From positions 186,001-250,000 of the forward strand of contig JXTC01000147.1 of the NCBI GenBank assembly GCA_002914845.1: a DNA stretch of 64,000 nt. Direction: 5' to 3'. This stretch comes from Trema orientale. Its lineage: Eukaryota; Streptophyta; Magnoliopsida; Rosales; Cannabaceae. The notes beneath the pieces are model-generated. The model was given only the letters and a program-made list of their open reading frames with translations, did no database searches and was not told the origin of the DNA. Position 1 is the stretch's first letter, and every line of letters starts with the position of its first letter. Below, in pieces: positions 24,549 through 36,867 of the stretch. The position numbers and the translations under genes were made by a program.

Positions 24549-25250
24549 GAAATCATTTGATCCCTTGGAAGGAATTAAAAAAAAAAGGAAAAATTTACAA
24601 AAAATCGATCGAAAATTAAAAAGAAAAAAATCTAGAGGAAAAACGAAGTAGGTCCATATTTTGAATTTTGTATAATCAAGCAATTTTTCTTTTCTAAACT
24701 TACTATCCCAAGAATTTTGTGCGTCCTTTCATTTTAATTTTATGCGTGGTATGCACGAGGCATCTATGGTTGGTCACAACATAGTTGGAATATTGTTTGG
24801 TATGTCGTTACTCTTTGAACGAGTTTCACAAATCTGAAAAGAAAAAAAAAAGAAAGAAAATTCTGCATGTATTCTTAATTAACGTAATTGATTCTGTATG
24901 TATTCTTAATTAACGTCATTGATATAGATTAACATATTTTAACGTGAGAAGAAGATACAGTTTTTTTGAATGTTTGCTTAAATAAATAATTAATTAGTCA
25001 TAAGACTAAGTGGGGTTCATGCATGCGCCCATCCCCACCTTTGCTGTTAATGTTGGAGGTTAGGCAGGCAATAAACTGACTCAGTGATCATTCATTGTTT
25101 TCTCAAAGCCAAAAGACCCGAAAAAATAAATAAATAAATAAATAAAAAACAATAAGCTTCCTTCATTTTGATCATTAAAAAAAAAAAAGGTTAGTGATGT
25201 TATCCTTATCGTCATGCTTTATTCGCCCCTTGTTGTATTATATATATATA
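24549..25250. other. Intergenic, no gene seen
   Basis: AT-rich. Contains a short direct repeat (ATTCTTAATTAACGT, near 24870 and 24900), an AAAT microsatellite near 25125-25146, and a TA microsatellite leading into the MITE at 25261. Confidence 0.5.
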
Positions 25251-25260
25251 TATATATATA

Positions 25261-25432
25261 GGGGATGGCTACAGTAGGGGCGGCTCTACGTAGGGTCATG
25301 CCTTAATTACCGTTGGATGGGAATCTGTGGGGAATAACGGGAATCTGTAGAGAATCTATTTATATACAGATTCCCATTCAACGGTGAATAGACATGGCCC
25401 TACGTAGGGGCGCCCCTACTGTAGATGCGCCC
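25261..25432 (-). mobile_element. Palindromic Mutator-type MITE (172 bp), copy B
   Basis: Same element as 13832-14003 in reverse orientation, also 172 bp. The flanks are ATATATATA and ATACATATA (8 of 9 match), within a TA repeat. The ends GGGGATGGCTACAGTAGGGG and GTAGATGCGCCC match copy A with a few changes. Confidence 0.85.
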
Positions 25433-25458
25433 ATACATATATATTACTTTATATATAT

Positions 25459-25697
25459 GGGCACCAATTCAGTGGGTATTTTTTTTTTACCTACACATAG
25501 GTATCATTTTGGTCAATGAAAATTTATTGTGCATATTTTTTTATTGTAAAAAGTAGGAGAGAGAAATAGCATTAATAATGCACGTCTTTTCATACACCTC
25601 ATTATAACCGTTGGATCATCATCTAATAATGATCCAACGGCTAAAAAAAAAATACCTATATAGGTAAAAAAAAAAAAAACCTACTAGATTGGCAACC
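25459..25697. mobile_element. MITE with GGGCACCAAT / ATTGGCAACC ends
   Basis: The left end (GGGCACCAATTCAGTGGGTA) and right end (complement of CTACTAGATTGGCAACC) form imperfect inverted repeats. Both are followed by poly-T / poly-A and an ACCTA-TAGGTA motif. The interior has a second hairpin at CCGTTGGATCATCATC...GATGATCC-like positions (25607-25645). It sits in TA repeats, which make any target duplication uninformative. Confidence 0.6.
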
Positions 25698-25706
25698 TAT
25701 ATATAT

Positions 25707-27610
25707 ATATATGAAATGATGTATAGATGATATAAAATACAATTACACATAAATATTATACTAATTATCACCAGAGTAATGATAAATTAGATCACGGCAT
25801 CATACTTTTCTGAACCATGATCGTAGAATTGCTTTATTAGCATATTTTAATTTTCAATTACCTAAGCAAATCATACATTATGCATGGTTCGAATATTCAA
25901 ACTCATGTTGCCCGACAAATTATTCTCTCCCTCTCTCTGTCATGTATAAAATGCAACTATATAGAATCTATTAGTATATCCCAATACGCAAGCTTCTGTG
26001 TTCTCTCTGATATTTCATTTTTATTTTTGTTTTTGTAATTATTTAGTTAAATTTTTTAAAGATTTTGTTTTTATCTTGCAAATGGGTCGTTTGATTAGAG
26101 CCATACGTAAAAGATATCAAAATAGTCATATTCAATCGGTGTCGTTTATTAACATTTTCTTTTGGGTTGATTAATCACCATAACATCTCAATCATTACGT
26201 AACTTTCGCGCATGCCAAAGCCAATCCAATTACATATTTGTGGATAATATCGTAAGCACATAATTATGTAACGACCTACCGGCGTTGCCAAAAGTCAGTG
26301 AACAAAATTTTCCAGAATCGAAGCCGTTTTGTGAACAAAATTTTCTTTCAGTGACCTCTAAAGGCCAAAAACATAGAAAGTGAAAGAGGCATATACGATC
26401 TGAGTTCGCTAGTATATTCCGTAGAAAATACACATACATAAAAGGGGAAAAAAAGAAGTTGCCATGTAATAACGGCTTTTTCATCAACCAAAAGCCAGTG
26501 ATTAATGGCTCTTTCTCTAAAAATATGTAAATTAGTTTAGAAGAGAGAAAACTCTAATCCTTCTATGACTCCGATCTTTCGGGGCGGACACTATTCCACT
26601 GGATGTGGGGATCTATAGATTTTATGGTCGTTTTGTCCCAATATGATTTTATCTCTGTGTAAGTTTAGTTCCACATTATGACGAATATCGATAATACAGA
26701 AGAAACTTTTCGCCATATATAACTTTTAGAAGAACAAATTTGGACGTTACAAAGTGTTTTAAAAGTAATCAATATATATTGGCTTAAAATCTTCGGTCTC
26801 TGGAGATGAATACGTTAATAGTGGTTTACGATCTCATTGATGGTATAGTCTATTGTTGAATGTATTTTGCTTAATTATTTTTCTTTTTTTCTAATGTTTT
26901 AGTTGTGTTGGTGATAAAACTTATATGATTTAACTATGTTTGTTTTATAAGTGGAGTGTAAGCTTATTTGGTTAGAGAAATCTCTTCTTCTATTGTAAAG
27001 AGTCTACTTTTTTCAATAATAAGTTTGTTTATCTTATTAAAAAAAAAGGTGATAATGTGAGATTTTTCTTTCTTTTTTTTTTTTTTTTTTGGTTTCTGTA
27101 AAGATAATGTGTGATTTAATTTGTAAACCTATTGCTTTCAAAAAAAATAAAAGGAACCTATTTTCCAACAATTTTACTATTATAAAAAGTTGTCAGTCTT
27201 ACTATATATATACAAATTATATTGAATGCAAACTTTCTCTGATAAATAAGTTAATCATTCATCTTAAGACCATATCCAAGCCCAACCATAAAATGGTTGA
27301 CTACGATACTAAGAAATAAAGAAAATAAGCCAAATGTATTCGACAACAGTTGACCAAAGTTCTAAATAGTAGTTTGAGCTTGAACCACAAATCACAATCA
27401 ATAGATATGACTCAATGAGCTAGAAATTTAAGCCAACACTTCTAACCCATAAGATATTATATCACTTTTTAAATTGTGAATAATAACGCCAAACACATAA
27501 CATCACTTTAACTGAATTTAGATTATGATCTATTTGTCTAGTTTTTCTTCTTTTTCTCTGTCACACAATCATATTTTGATACAATAACTCAAACCCAAAA
27601 ACATTATATT
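25707..27610. other. Intergenic, possible LINE 3' tail
   Basis: No gene seen. The stretch about 26550-27048 ends in TCAATAATAAGTTTGTTTA and TTATTAAAAAAAAAGG, which resembles the 3' tail of a plant LINE (poly-A end). No reverse transcriptase frame is present, so this is tentative. Confidence 0.3.
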
Positions 27611-27617
27611 TCTAACT

Positions 27618-27695
27618 GAGTTTGTTTTTTCCAACGTAAAAGGATGATTTAACTATGAGTTTGTTTTTTCCAACGTAAAAGGATGATTTAACTAT
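27618..27695. repeat. 39-bp exact tandem duplication
   Basis: The unit starting GAGTTTGTTTTTTCCAACGT occurs at 27618 and again at 27657 with no visible differences. Confidence 0.9.
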
Positions 27696-27814
27696 GATTA
27701 TGTTTATATTCAAAGGAAAAATAAATGGTTATATTTAAAAACAAAAAAATGGCAAAAGAAAAAAAGAGAAGATAAAGCCTATTCGAATAAGTATTAGAAT
27801 AATAAGAAAGGGAA

Positions 27815-28688
27815 AGTGTTGGTACGGTTTTTCGTCCGAGTACCAATTTAGTGTGCTTTATACTCCGTATCAGAAATGAATACCTTCGCTGTTGATATCG
27901 AGATCGAACCGACCATTGCAGAGAGCAAGGTAAAGTGGTCCGACACTGCGAGCTAAGGTGGTAGCACCGGTGTGGTATCTAGCAAATACTCTCTAACGCC
28001 TAAGTCAGCGGTGGACTATGGTAGCGTAAATAAAGAGATAAGAGAATGTCAGAGAAAAAAGAAAATATTGGCAAGATTTAGAGTTTTTTAGAGTACAAAT
28101 GACAGCTTACCTTAATACTTGGAAAAGTGATACTTTTATAGAGGTGCGTTAGTCCTATGATGTGGGATGTTCAACACCTGTCCCTGTAGATTGGCATCAC
28201 ATGTGGATACATTAAGTAATCACCTGAGATAGTCAACACGTGTCCTTGTAGATTGGCGTCACATGTGGACACATTAGGTAATCATCCAAAAATGATTGCT
28301 CACGTGACACTACCTGTGTACATGAATGTTCGTTGACATAAATTATCTGTACTCTACTTGGAAGCGTAGATTATTTATGGTCTGCTTGAGAGTATTCAGA
28401 GACTCCAAGTAGATCTGAATTATTTTCTTATAATTGAGCCCGGTTTGGTAATGCCCAGAGGTGCCAAGCCGATCATATTGGCTTGCTTATACTTAAAGTC
28501 GGCTTGGGAATATCCAAAGGTACCGAGCCGAGCTGATCATAGTTGGTTTCTTGTAATTGGGATCAGGTCAAGCATTCCCGAAGGTGTCAAGCTGGACACA
28601 ATTCTCTTCTGTATATATATCATCTTTTAATTATGTCCTTTCCTTTGTTGATTTTCATAGTAAAAAGTGTTGAGGCCCTTTGCGAGGT
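27815..28688. other. Unclassified repeat-like DNA before the Copia element
   Basis: Richer in GC than its surroundings. It has a diverged direct repeat of about 60 bp (units near 28168 and 28230, each with TGTAGATTGGC-TCACATGTGG) and three variants of a GGTA/TGCCCAGAGGTGCCAAGCCG-like segment (28440-28600). This composition is common in decayed plant LTRs, but I could not find ends or coding sequence. Confidence 0.35.
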
Positions 28689-29830
28689 TGAAAGTGTTTC
28701 TAATTTGTTGGCACGCTTCATGTTGCAACATGACTGGTTTCACGGTCATGTTACAACATGCGACTAAATATTTGATCTGAATAAGTTTTTCAGTATTTTC
28801 CATATTTTTCTTTTATATGCTTTAGGTCACGATTTGTATAGTTGTCAAACATAAAAATCTGATCATATTAATACATAAGCATATTCAATTAAGCAAGAAG
28901 GCATATTCAATTAAGCAAGAATGGGTAAGTATCTTTTACCATAATTTGTTTTGAGTATATGTCTATTTTTCATTAAGAAAATTCTTTTAAATAAATATTA
29001 TATGTGTAATATCTTTTATAGAAGTTTCCTTAACTCATTTGTGCTGATTCTCACTGATTAAAGTTACTCTAATTCGTGCTATTAGCTGTCAAATAGGTTT
29101 GAGTAACTGATTATTTTGTTTCAGAAAAGTAATCTGAAAGTTTTCTTTTCTGTTACAACATGACCGGTTGACAGATCATATTACAACACGAGGACAGAAT
29201 CAGTAACTATTTTCCAGATCTGTTTTTCTAAGTTTGGTAACAAACTTGGCTGATCTGCAAGTCTTCTAATTAATATTAAATGCTTTTAATTGTTATTTGG
29301 CAGATATGCACGTGAAGGCTTGCTCCCTTCTCTATTTAAAGACCACTCAAGAGTAGCTTTATGTAGAGAGAGACCACTATTGTATTTTTCGGTTGTAAAA
29401 GAAAAAATTTTCTTTTAGCTATATTTTAGACTTAGGAGGTGTCCTAGTCGTTTGAGTGATAGTGCTTTGGGAGAGGTGTTGATTGTCTTCGAGAGAAGAT
29501 CGACTTCAAGTACCTGAAGAGATTTCAGAAGAACGAAGTCAACCTAAGGCGAGTGGTGCTCGCTAGACACGTTGGTGAAGGAATATATCCACATTGTGAT
29601 AATCAAGAGAGGGAGTCTTTTATTGTATGAGTCAAATTGGTGTTTGTATTCATTTAAACTTTACTAATAGTGTTTATTCTCTAGGCGTGGCCCCTTGGAC
29701 GTAAGTTATCGAGAGATAACTGAACCAAGTAAAAATATCTTGTATTATTTTTACAATTTCTGCATTATCACCTCACGTAATTAATTAAAAATTAATTATA
29801 TTCGGTAATACCTGATTAACGGACCTAACA
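28689..29830 (+). repeat. 5' LTR of the Copia element
   Basis: 1142 bp, TG...CA. It carries CATGTTGCAACATGAC followed 10 bp later by GTCATGTTACAACATG, an inverted pair, and further TGTTACAACA variants near 29153 and 29190. Confidence 0.9.
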
Positions 29831-29831
29831 A

Positions 29832-29844
29832 TTGGTATCAGAGC
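29832..29844 (+). other. Primer binding site of the Copia element
   Basis: TTGGTATCAGAGC starts 2 bp after the 5' LTR. This matches the complement of the 3' end of plant initiator tRNA-Met, the usual primer for Copia elements. Confidence 0.85.
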
Positions 29845-29900
29845 GGGACACTAACGTTTTTAGTGAGATCATGCAGTATATTTGATTTGATTTTTTAGGT

Positions 29901-32165
29901 ATGTCGTTACTTGCTGAAGGTGAGTCCATTTCGTGCCCTCCACTCCTTGATGGTGCAAACTACTTCTATTGGAAGGCACGCATGAAAGCCTTCATCAAGG
30001 CTCTTGATGAAAAAGCTTAGAGATCTGTTCTTAATAGTTGGAGTCCTCCAACTACTGAGGATGAAGAGGGGAAGGATATTCTTAAACCTGATTTGACTTG
30101 GTCACCCGATGATGACAAACTTGCTAACTGCAATTCTAAAGCTTTGCATTCTATATTAAATGGAGTAGATGCTACTAGAATTAAAATGATTACAAATTGT
30201 GAATCTACAAAAGAGGCATGGGATATTTTGCAAACATACTTTGAAGGTTCTAGTGATATGAAAAGAACCAAATTAATCATGTTAACTTCTAAATTTGAGC
30301 AATTAAGAATAAGAGAAGATGAAACCTTGTCTGAATATTTTACTAAGCTTTATGATATTTCTAACGAATCTTTTGCTCTTGGAAAGTGATTTTCAGATAC
30401 TAAGATGATTAGAAAAATTTTCCGTTCTTTACCGGACAGGTTTCAACCAAAGCTCACGGCCATAGAGGAGAGCAAGAATCTTGATCTAATGAAAGTTGAG
30501 GAATTGATGGGATCACTTCAGACGTATGAGATGAATCTCAAGCAGAGAGCAAAAGCCTCAAAATCGGCGTCTAAATCCGCTAAAAAAGATGATGAAAATC
30601 TTGCCCTGTTGACAAAATATTTCGGCAAATATTTGAAAAATATGGGTAAGATGTCAAAATCAGGCAACACTAATAAATGAATTCAATGTAGGGTATGCGA
30701 GGGGTATGGTCACATGCAAGCTGAGTATGTCAATACCTTGAAGAAAAAGTCAAAAGCTATGACTACTACATGGAGTGATGAGGAATCTGAAGGTAGTCAA
30801 GAAGAAGATGACAATCATGTAAGTAATCACATAGCCTTTGGTGTTTCTTTGGTTTCGGATGATGTTTGTTCTTTGCAGAAATCTGCAGGTTGTGTTGCAA
30901 CACAGTCTACGCAGAGAAGTTCTGTTGCAACATCCGGGATAGAAAAAGATCATGATACTGATTCTAACAGTGATGAATCTAAGCTGAATGAAGATTCAAT
31001 TCGAGCATCATATGAGAATATGTATTCTCAATGGATTAGAATAGTTGATCAGAACAGATCGCTTGAAGGAAGGATTTCTGCCCTTATTCAGTACAAGGAG
31101 AATTCAGAAAACAAAATGTAGAAATTGGAGGCTTTGCTTACTGGAAAAAAAAAAAAAGCAAATTTAAAAGAAGTCTCAGCTGAACTTGAAAAGACTCAAA
31201 AGTCCTTAAAAATATTGAATTCAGGGACTTCTAATCTGGATCATATTCTGACAATTGGAAAATTCAATTCTGATCAGAAAGGACTCAGATTTAAAGGTGA
31301 GCACTCTAACTCCAAAACTATTTTTGTTAAGAGTTTTATTTCTAACTCTGGTGCAGGAACAAGTACTAATGTTGCAACACAGAAACTTGATGTTGCAACA
31401 CAAAATAAAGTTGCTCTACCATCACAAGTTACAGGTAATCGTGCTAATGTTGCAACACACGGATATCACGTTGCAACACACCTCAAATCAGCAGCATCTA
31501 GTTCGACATGTAAGTACCGTAAGTTTATTCCAACTTGTCACTTTTGTGGAGTTAAAGGTCATATCAGACCTCGGTGTTTTACTTTGATAAATTTTTTGAA
31601 AAATAATTATTTTTCATATGTGATTCCTTTCCAAAGAAAAACATCTAGGAAAAAGATTGATTTTTTAAATAAAACAAAAAAAGTTTGGATAAAGAAATCA
31701 GATTTGAATTGTTCTACTTATTTAACTTGTTTTAGAACATGTGCTACTAACGATATTGGGTGTTCTAAGCACATGACATGTGACAAAACTATATTGGTGG
31801 ATCATAAGAAGAATGAGATAAATAGCTTTACTGATAAAGCTGTGGGAGATTATCGTTCAAAAATGCATGTTACAATACAGCCTGATGCTGTTGCAGATCC
31901 AAACAATCATGTTACAACGTCAAATACTGATGCTGCAACATCAACTGAATAGAGAGATGTTGTATTTGCTGAACCCCCATCTAGGGTGAAGAAAAATCAT
32001 TCGTCTGACCTGATGATAGGTAGTATTGATGATTTCATGGTTACAAGGAAAAGGTATATGAATTTGATCAAATTTGTGTGCTTGTCTTCTTTGATTGAAC
32101 CTAAAATAAAATCATTAATTTTGAAAAAGTCGAAACAGAGATACAACTTGCAGATATTTCCATAA
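29901..32165 (+). pseudogene. Copia gag (UBN2-type) with protease remnant, interrupted by stops
   Basis: The frame from ATG 29901 stays open in a single phase to 32165 except for stops at 30018, 30387, 30678, 31119 and 31950; no frameshift is seen. The N-terminal part matches Copia gag (FYWKARMKAFIKAL; ESTKEAWDILQTYFEG; IFRSLPDRFQPKLTAIEE). A first zinc knuckle CRVCEGYGHMQAEY has its last Cys replaced by Tyr. A second, CHFCGVKGHIRPRC, is complete. DIGCSKHMTCDKT is a remnant of the DSGCSxHMTGD protease start. Directly after it come Val-Ala-Thr-rich repeats and PPSRVKKNHSSDL, which in full elements lies between integrase and RT. Those two domains are absent. Confidence 0.8.
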
Positions 32166-33671
32166 AATCTTTTGACTTTGCTCATTTTTTATTCCTTAAA
32201 GAAAACATTAGGGATATGTTCCATGTGATTTGTTACTTTTAATTTTATGCTGAGTTTTGCCTTTTGAAGTTGGGATTTTTTTGTCTGAAAAGCTTAAAAG
32301 AAATTTTGAAAAAGATGAATTTTTGTCAATTATGAATTGATTTTCTAATATATAGTTTTTTGTTGTTTTTATCTTTTAAAATCTTTGAATATTTTAGGAA
32401 AAATTGAAAATCTTAGATTGGATTTTGACTGACTAACTTTTGATTGTTTGATCTCAACAAAGAATTTATGTATAAACAAGTTCCATAGTCAGAAATAGCT
32501 ACCCACACTGATATGTGAAAGCCATCCATGAGTAATCCGGTGCTATGTATTACAAATATAGTAGAAGACGATCTACCATATGAAAAGGACTACCTCAGTG
32601 ATAGAGTGAAAGCTACTGACTGTGGGTACTTCATTTTTGTGCTGTTATAAAAAATATATATATATATAAAAAAACAGTAGTAATAAACAAAGTTGTACTG
32701 CTCAAGAAATCACAGCACACACAAAAGCCAGTAATAAATGTGAATTTTTGTGGAGATCAGCAAAATAAGGTTTGTTAGTTATTTTTCAATTTTTGGTGAT
32801 TAATTTGACCTAAAATTTTTTGAAAATTTTGGAGGATAAAAATGGTAAGATCTGTCTATTTTAAAATCATTTTATGATTAATAAAAATTCATTAATTTCT
32901 ATTTTTCATTCTAGCTTTCCATATGAAAAGTTCTGACTTTGTGACAAAATGAAGCATATTACAACATGGGAATAAAATGATTTTTTTTTTAACAAAAATG
33001 GTTAATGGAAAATCTGCTTGTTGATGTCATATGTTGAAACATATTCCAAAAGATGGTTATTTGATTTCTCAAAATTTTTTTGACTCTAATTCATTTCCTT
33101 TTTCAATTTCGGGTAACTAAGGGGTTGTGTTTGCATATTTCTTTTATCATTGTTCACTTTCTTTTCTCTTGCTTCTTTTTTATGCTCTCTCTAGTTTTGC
33201 AGAAGCTTTTAGTTGTGATGAATCCTCCAAATTAATAGAAGACATGTTTCTTTCCTTCCTTTCTAATGCTCTTGTCATTTAGTAAGAGGAAGTTTTTCTG
33301 AGGGGGAGTATGAAGAGAAAAGAGAAGGATCATGATGATACTGATATCATCAAGTTTGTGAGATCCTGATAAAAGCAAGTCGTTGTCTTGTTGTTGTGAG
33401 TAATAATCAAAGAGGAGACGTGTCATAATTACACTCTGTTATGTTTGACACTCTTTTATTTTTGCAGGATATGTTTGCTACTCTGTGTTTAAACATGTTT
33501 CTCTGTGATCAGATATTTTGTGATTGATAGTTTTTATCACTTGTTTTAGTGTTTGTATTCTTTGCCTTTGGATCTTTTGTCCAAATGGGGGAGAAAAGCA
33601 TATGGATTTAGATATTGGATAAATACTGACCTTGTTTTGCAGGCATATCAAATATTTGTCTAAAAGATACC

Positions 33672-33683
33672 AAAGGGGGAGAT
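33672..33683 (+). other. Polypurine tract of the Copia element
   Basis: AAAGGGGGAGAT abuts the 3' LTR at 33684. It is the expected position and composition for plus-strand priming. Confidence 0.8.
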
Positions 33684-34805
33684 TGAAAGTGTTTCTAATC
33701 TGTTGGTACGCTTCATGTTGCAACATGACTGGTTTCACGGTCATGTTACAACATGCGACTAAATATTTGATCTGAATAAGTTTTTTAGTATTTTTCATAT
33801 TTTCCTTTTATATGCTTTAGGTCACGATTTGTATAGTTGTCAAACATAAAAATCTGATCATATTAATGCATAGGCATATTCAATTAAGCAAGAAGGCATA
33901 TTCAATTAAGCAAGAATGGGTAAGTATCTCTTACCATAATTTGTTTTGACTATATATGTATTTTTCATTAAGGAAATTCTTTTAAATGAATATTATATGT
34001 ATAATATCTTTTATGGAAGTTTCCTTAACTCATTTGTGTTGATTCTTACTGATTAAAGTTACTCTAATTCGTGCTATTAGCTGTCAAATAGGTTTGAGTA
34101 ACTGATTATTTTGTTTCAGGAAAGTAATCTGAAAGTTTCCTTTTCTGTTACAACATGACTGGTTGACAGATCATGTTGCAACACGTGGACAGAATCAGTA
34201 ACTATTTTTCAGATCCGTTTTTCTAAGTTTGGTAACAAACTTGGCTGATCTTGCAAGTCTTCTAATTAACATTAAATGCTTTAATTATTATTTGGCAGAT
34301 ATACACGTGAAGGCTTGCTCCATTCTTTATTTAAAGACCATTCAAGAGTAGCTTTATGTAGAGAGAGACCACTATTGTATTTTTCGGTTATAAAAGAAAT
34401 GTTTTTCTTTTAGCCATATTTTAAACTTAGGAGGTGTCCTAGTCGTTTGAGTAATAGTGCTTCGGGAGAGGTGCTGATTGTCTTCGGAAGAAGATCAACT
34501 TCAAGTACCTGAAGGAATTTTAGAAGAACGAAGTCAACCTAAGACGAGTAGTGCTCTCTAGACACGTTGGTGAAGGAATACATCCATATTGCAACAATCA
34601 AAAGAGGGAGTCTTTTATTGTATGAGTCAAATTGGTATTTGTATTCGTTTAAACTTTACTAATAGTATTTATTATGTAGGTTATCGGGAGATAACTGAAC
34701 CAAGTAAAAATATTTTATGTTATTTTTACAATTTCCGCATTACCACCTCACGTAATTAATTGAAAATTAATTATATTCGGTAATATCTGATTAACGGACC
34801 TAACA
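33684..34805 (+). repeat. 3' LTR of the Copia element
   Basis: 1122 bp, collinear with the 5' LTR with scattered substitutions and small indels. One deletion removes the GCGTGGCCCCTTGG segment present near 29684 in the 5' LTR. The visible divergence means the insertion is not brand new. Confidence 0.9.
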
Positions 34806-34810
34806 GAGAT

Positions 34811-36205
34811 AAATTATTTGTGATGCAAACCAATTATGATCTGGTCAGTAATTGTCACTCTCGACTTGACCACAACTTTATACCTAGTTGGAAAATTTGT
34901 CACTCCTCTCTTAACAATTATCAATCTTTATTATTGGGTACACGGAATCAGTACTAGAAAACTAACTTCCAAACAAAAAAATATTCTTAGTAGAACAAAT
35001 TTAATGGATAAATAAATTTTGTATTCTGTTCTTCTGAAACCATTCTTGCGTTTTATGACCTGACGGGAACCAGCTATTGGCCTGCCTAGCTAACCTGATT
35101 GATGATAATTTCCTGACCCATATTGTGATTTTCGGCCAATGGCCATATTTAATAATAATCAGTGCCAATTTGCCCCTTGTATGATTTCACTTCTAAACTA
35201 ATAAAGATCTAACGAACTCATTGAAAATAAGATATAGCTATTAAGTTCAAACTTCTCTATGATCACCTCATTTAATATTAATTCTTTGTGGTTTGCATAC
35301 AAATTTTATTATCAAGCCACCATCGCAGGTTGCATTTCGACATTTCGTTAGAAATATTATCCAATTTTTCTTATTTGACAAAGTTCTCCATAAGGATGAA
35401 TATAATCTTTCTGGCTTCAAAAGTAATTACATTATTGATAGGATTAGTACATGATAATTCTTAATCACTTATGTGCATTAGGTAATTGATCAAGCGCGAA
35501 AATAGATCAAAGGAGAAAATTGAAGGGTTTGATCCTAAGAGAACATAGAAGGCTTTTGCATTAAGCCTTATTTGATATAATAATAGTATTATAATGCATT
35601 TGCATTCGTTTAAGCTGGCCTTTTTTTTTTTTGAACAAAAAAAATGTCAATGTTACTTGAACCTTTAGTTTAATGTTTACGACTTGCAATTTGCAATAAA
35701 TGGGGACATTTTCACTAAGTTCCACACGCAATAACCTAGTAGTGCTGATTACAAACAAAACTACCTCATAAGGTCAATATAAACGTTAAGAACATTTGAA
35801 GAAAAAGAATATATATTTATGCACAGAGACTGCTCTTTGGCAATAATACAAGAAAAGCTGTTTCTGCCTCAATAATTCACATCATAAATGTCACACTGTT
35901 ACCCCCAATAACATTATTAAATGATTTATATATCTTTCATGTCATCTAAAGTGCTTCCTTTTTTCTCCAATATAATACTTGTAGTGTGTTCTGAAATGAC
36001 TCCTTCTCTGTCCTTCCTCGCCATTCAAAGTCATTGTGGGGGTGGGGTAGAGGTTTAGAACATTATCTTAAATCGGTTACATTATTTGTATTTTTTATCT
36101 TTTCACTAACGTAACCTTTTACATTCGTTTGGCTTAAAAAAAGATATTTCCGTGTATATATGCTGACCATATCTTAGTTTACAACGCACCCCCAAAAGTC
36201 ACCGA
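34811..36205. other. Intergenic DNA upstream of the asparagine synthetase promoter
   Basis: No gene, repeat boundary or RNA gene was recognised. The open frame at 35561-35758 has no family resemblance. Confidence 0.45.
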
Positions 36206-36211
36206 TTCAAG

Positions 36212-36624
36212 CCACGTCAGCACTATAGATGGGCCCCAGTGTCCTAGTAATGCACACGTGTTGCTGTTGAAAAAAGTGGTAGATTGATTTCGATTTTTTT
36301 GACCATTTTTTTATTATTGTTAATTTATATGTGGCCGAATAAATAAACAAAGCAAAGCTGACTCAGCACGCCCCCCCAAACTAATGGTCAGTTTACTTCC
36401 GAAGAAGAGGAAATGGATAAACCTGACCGTAAATATTGGAGACTCGGGGAAGGAAAGCAGGAGCAGAAACAAAAGCATTGCTTGCCACAACGAACCACGT
36501 GACAACACGTGGCGTAAGAGAAGACGACAGAGGCGGTGGGCCCGGGCAGTGGGCAGTGATTTTGAATTAGCAAAGAAACACGACGCCGTTTGGTGGTCGT
36601 GGTAGGCTGGTAGCATTATAAATA
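36212..36624 (+). promoter_or_regulatory. Promoter of asparagine synthetase copy 2: ACGT boxes, GCN4-like site, TATA box
   Basis: Visible motifs are CCACGTCA at 36212-36219, G-boxes CACGTG at 36255-36260, 36496-36501 and 36506-36511, the GCN4/C-group bZIP-like TGACTCAG at 36359-36366, and TATAAATA at 36617-36624. The ATG is at 36868, giving a 5' leader of about 220 nt. Plant asparagine synthetase genes induced by darkness or sugar starvation are known targets of bZIP factors that bind ACGT and ACTCA-type cores, so this arrangement fits. Binding itself is inferred. Confidence 0.7.
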
Positions 36625-36867
36625 CGTGGCTCCAGACGCGTAGTTTCATACTACTACTACTACTTACTTCCTAACGAGTCCTCCTCCTCAGGCCAAACCA
36701 AAACAAAAATAGCCAAAACCCAATTAATACGTGTTGCTCTCTCTCTATTTTCCCACTCCCCCAGTTCTGTCACCTTTGTATTCATTTATATTTCTATTTA
36801 TATATTTTGTGTATTAACAAAATATAATATTAATTTAGCCAAAATATTGGTATTGGTTCGCTGAAAA

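Larger units (their letters stand above)
28689..34805 (+). mobile_element. Copia LTR retrotransposon, gag-only and defective
   Basis: Two LTRs (28689-29830 and 33684-34805) start TGAAAGTGTTTCTAAT and end GGACCTAACA. Flanks are GAGGT (28684-28688) and GAGAT (34806-34810), a 5-bp target duplication with one change. A primer binding site for initiator tRNA-Met follows the 5' LTR and a purine tract precedes the 3' LTR. The internal 3.85 kb holds a gag-like frame with premature stops, a remnant of the protease motif and a short remnant of the region between integrase and RT. Integrase, reverse transcriptase and RNase H are missing. It depends on other elements or is dead. Confidence 0.9.

Noticed and set aside
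26550-27048. LINE element
   Set aside because: Only a poly-A-like 3' end is suggestive; no endonuclease or reverse transcriptase frame and no target duplication were seen, so it is kept only as a possibility.
31997-32185. Reverse transcriptase remnant after the gag frame of the Copia element
   Set aside because: The visible sequence matches only the short region that precedes RT in Copia polyproteins; no RT motif such as YVDD was found before the 3' LTR.
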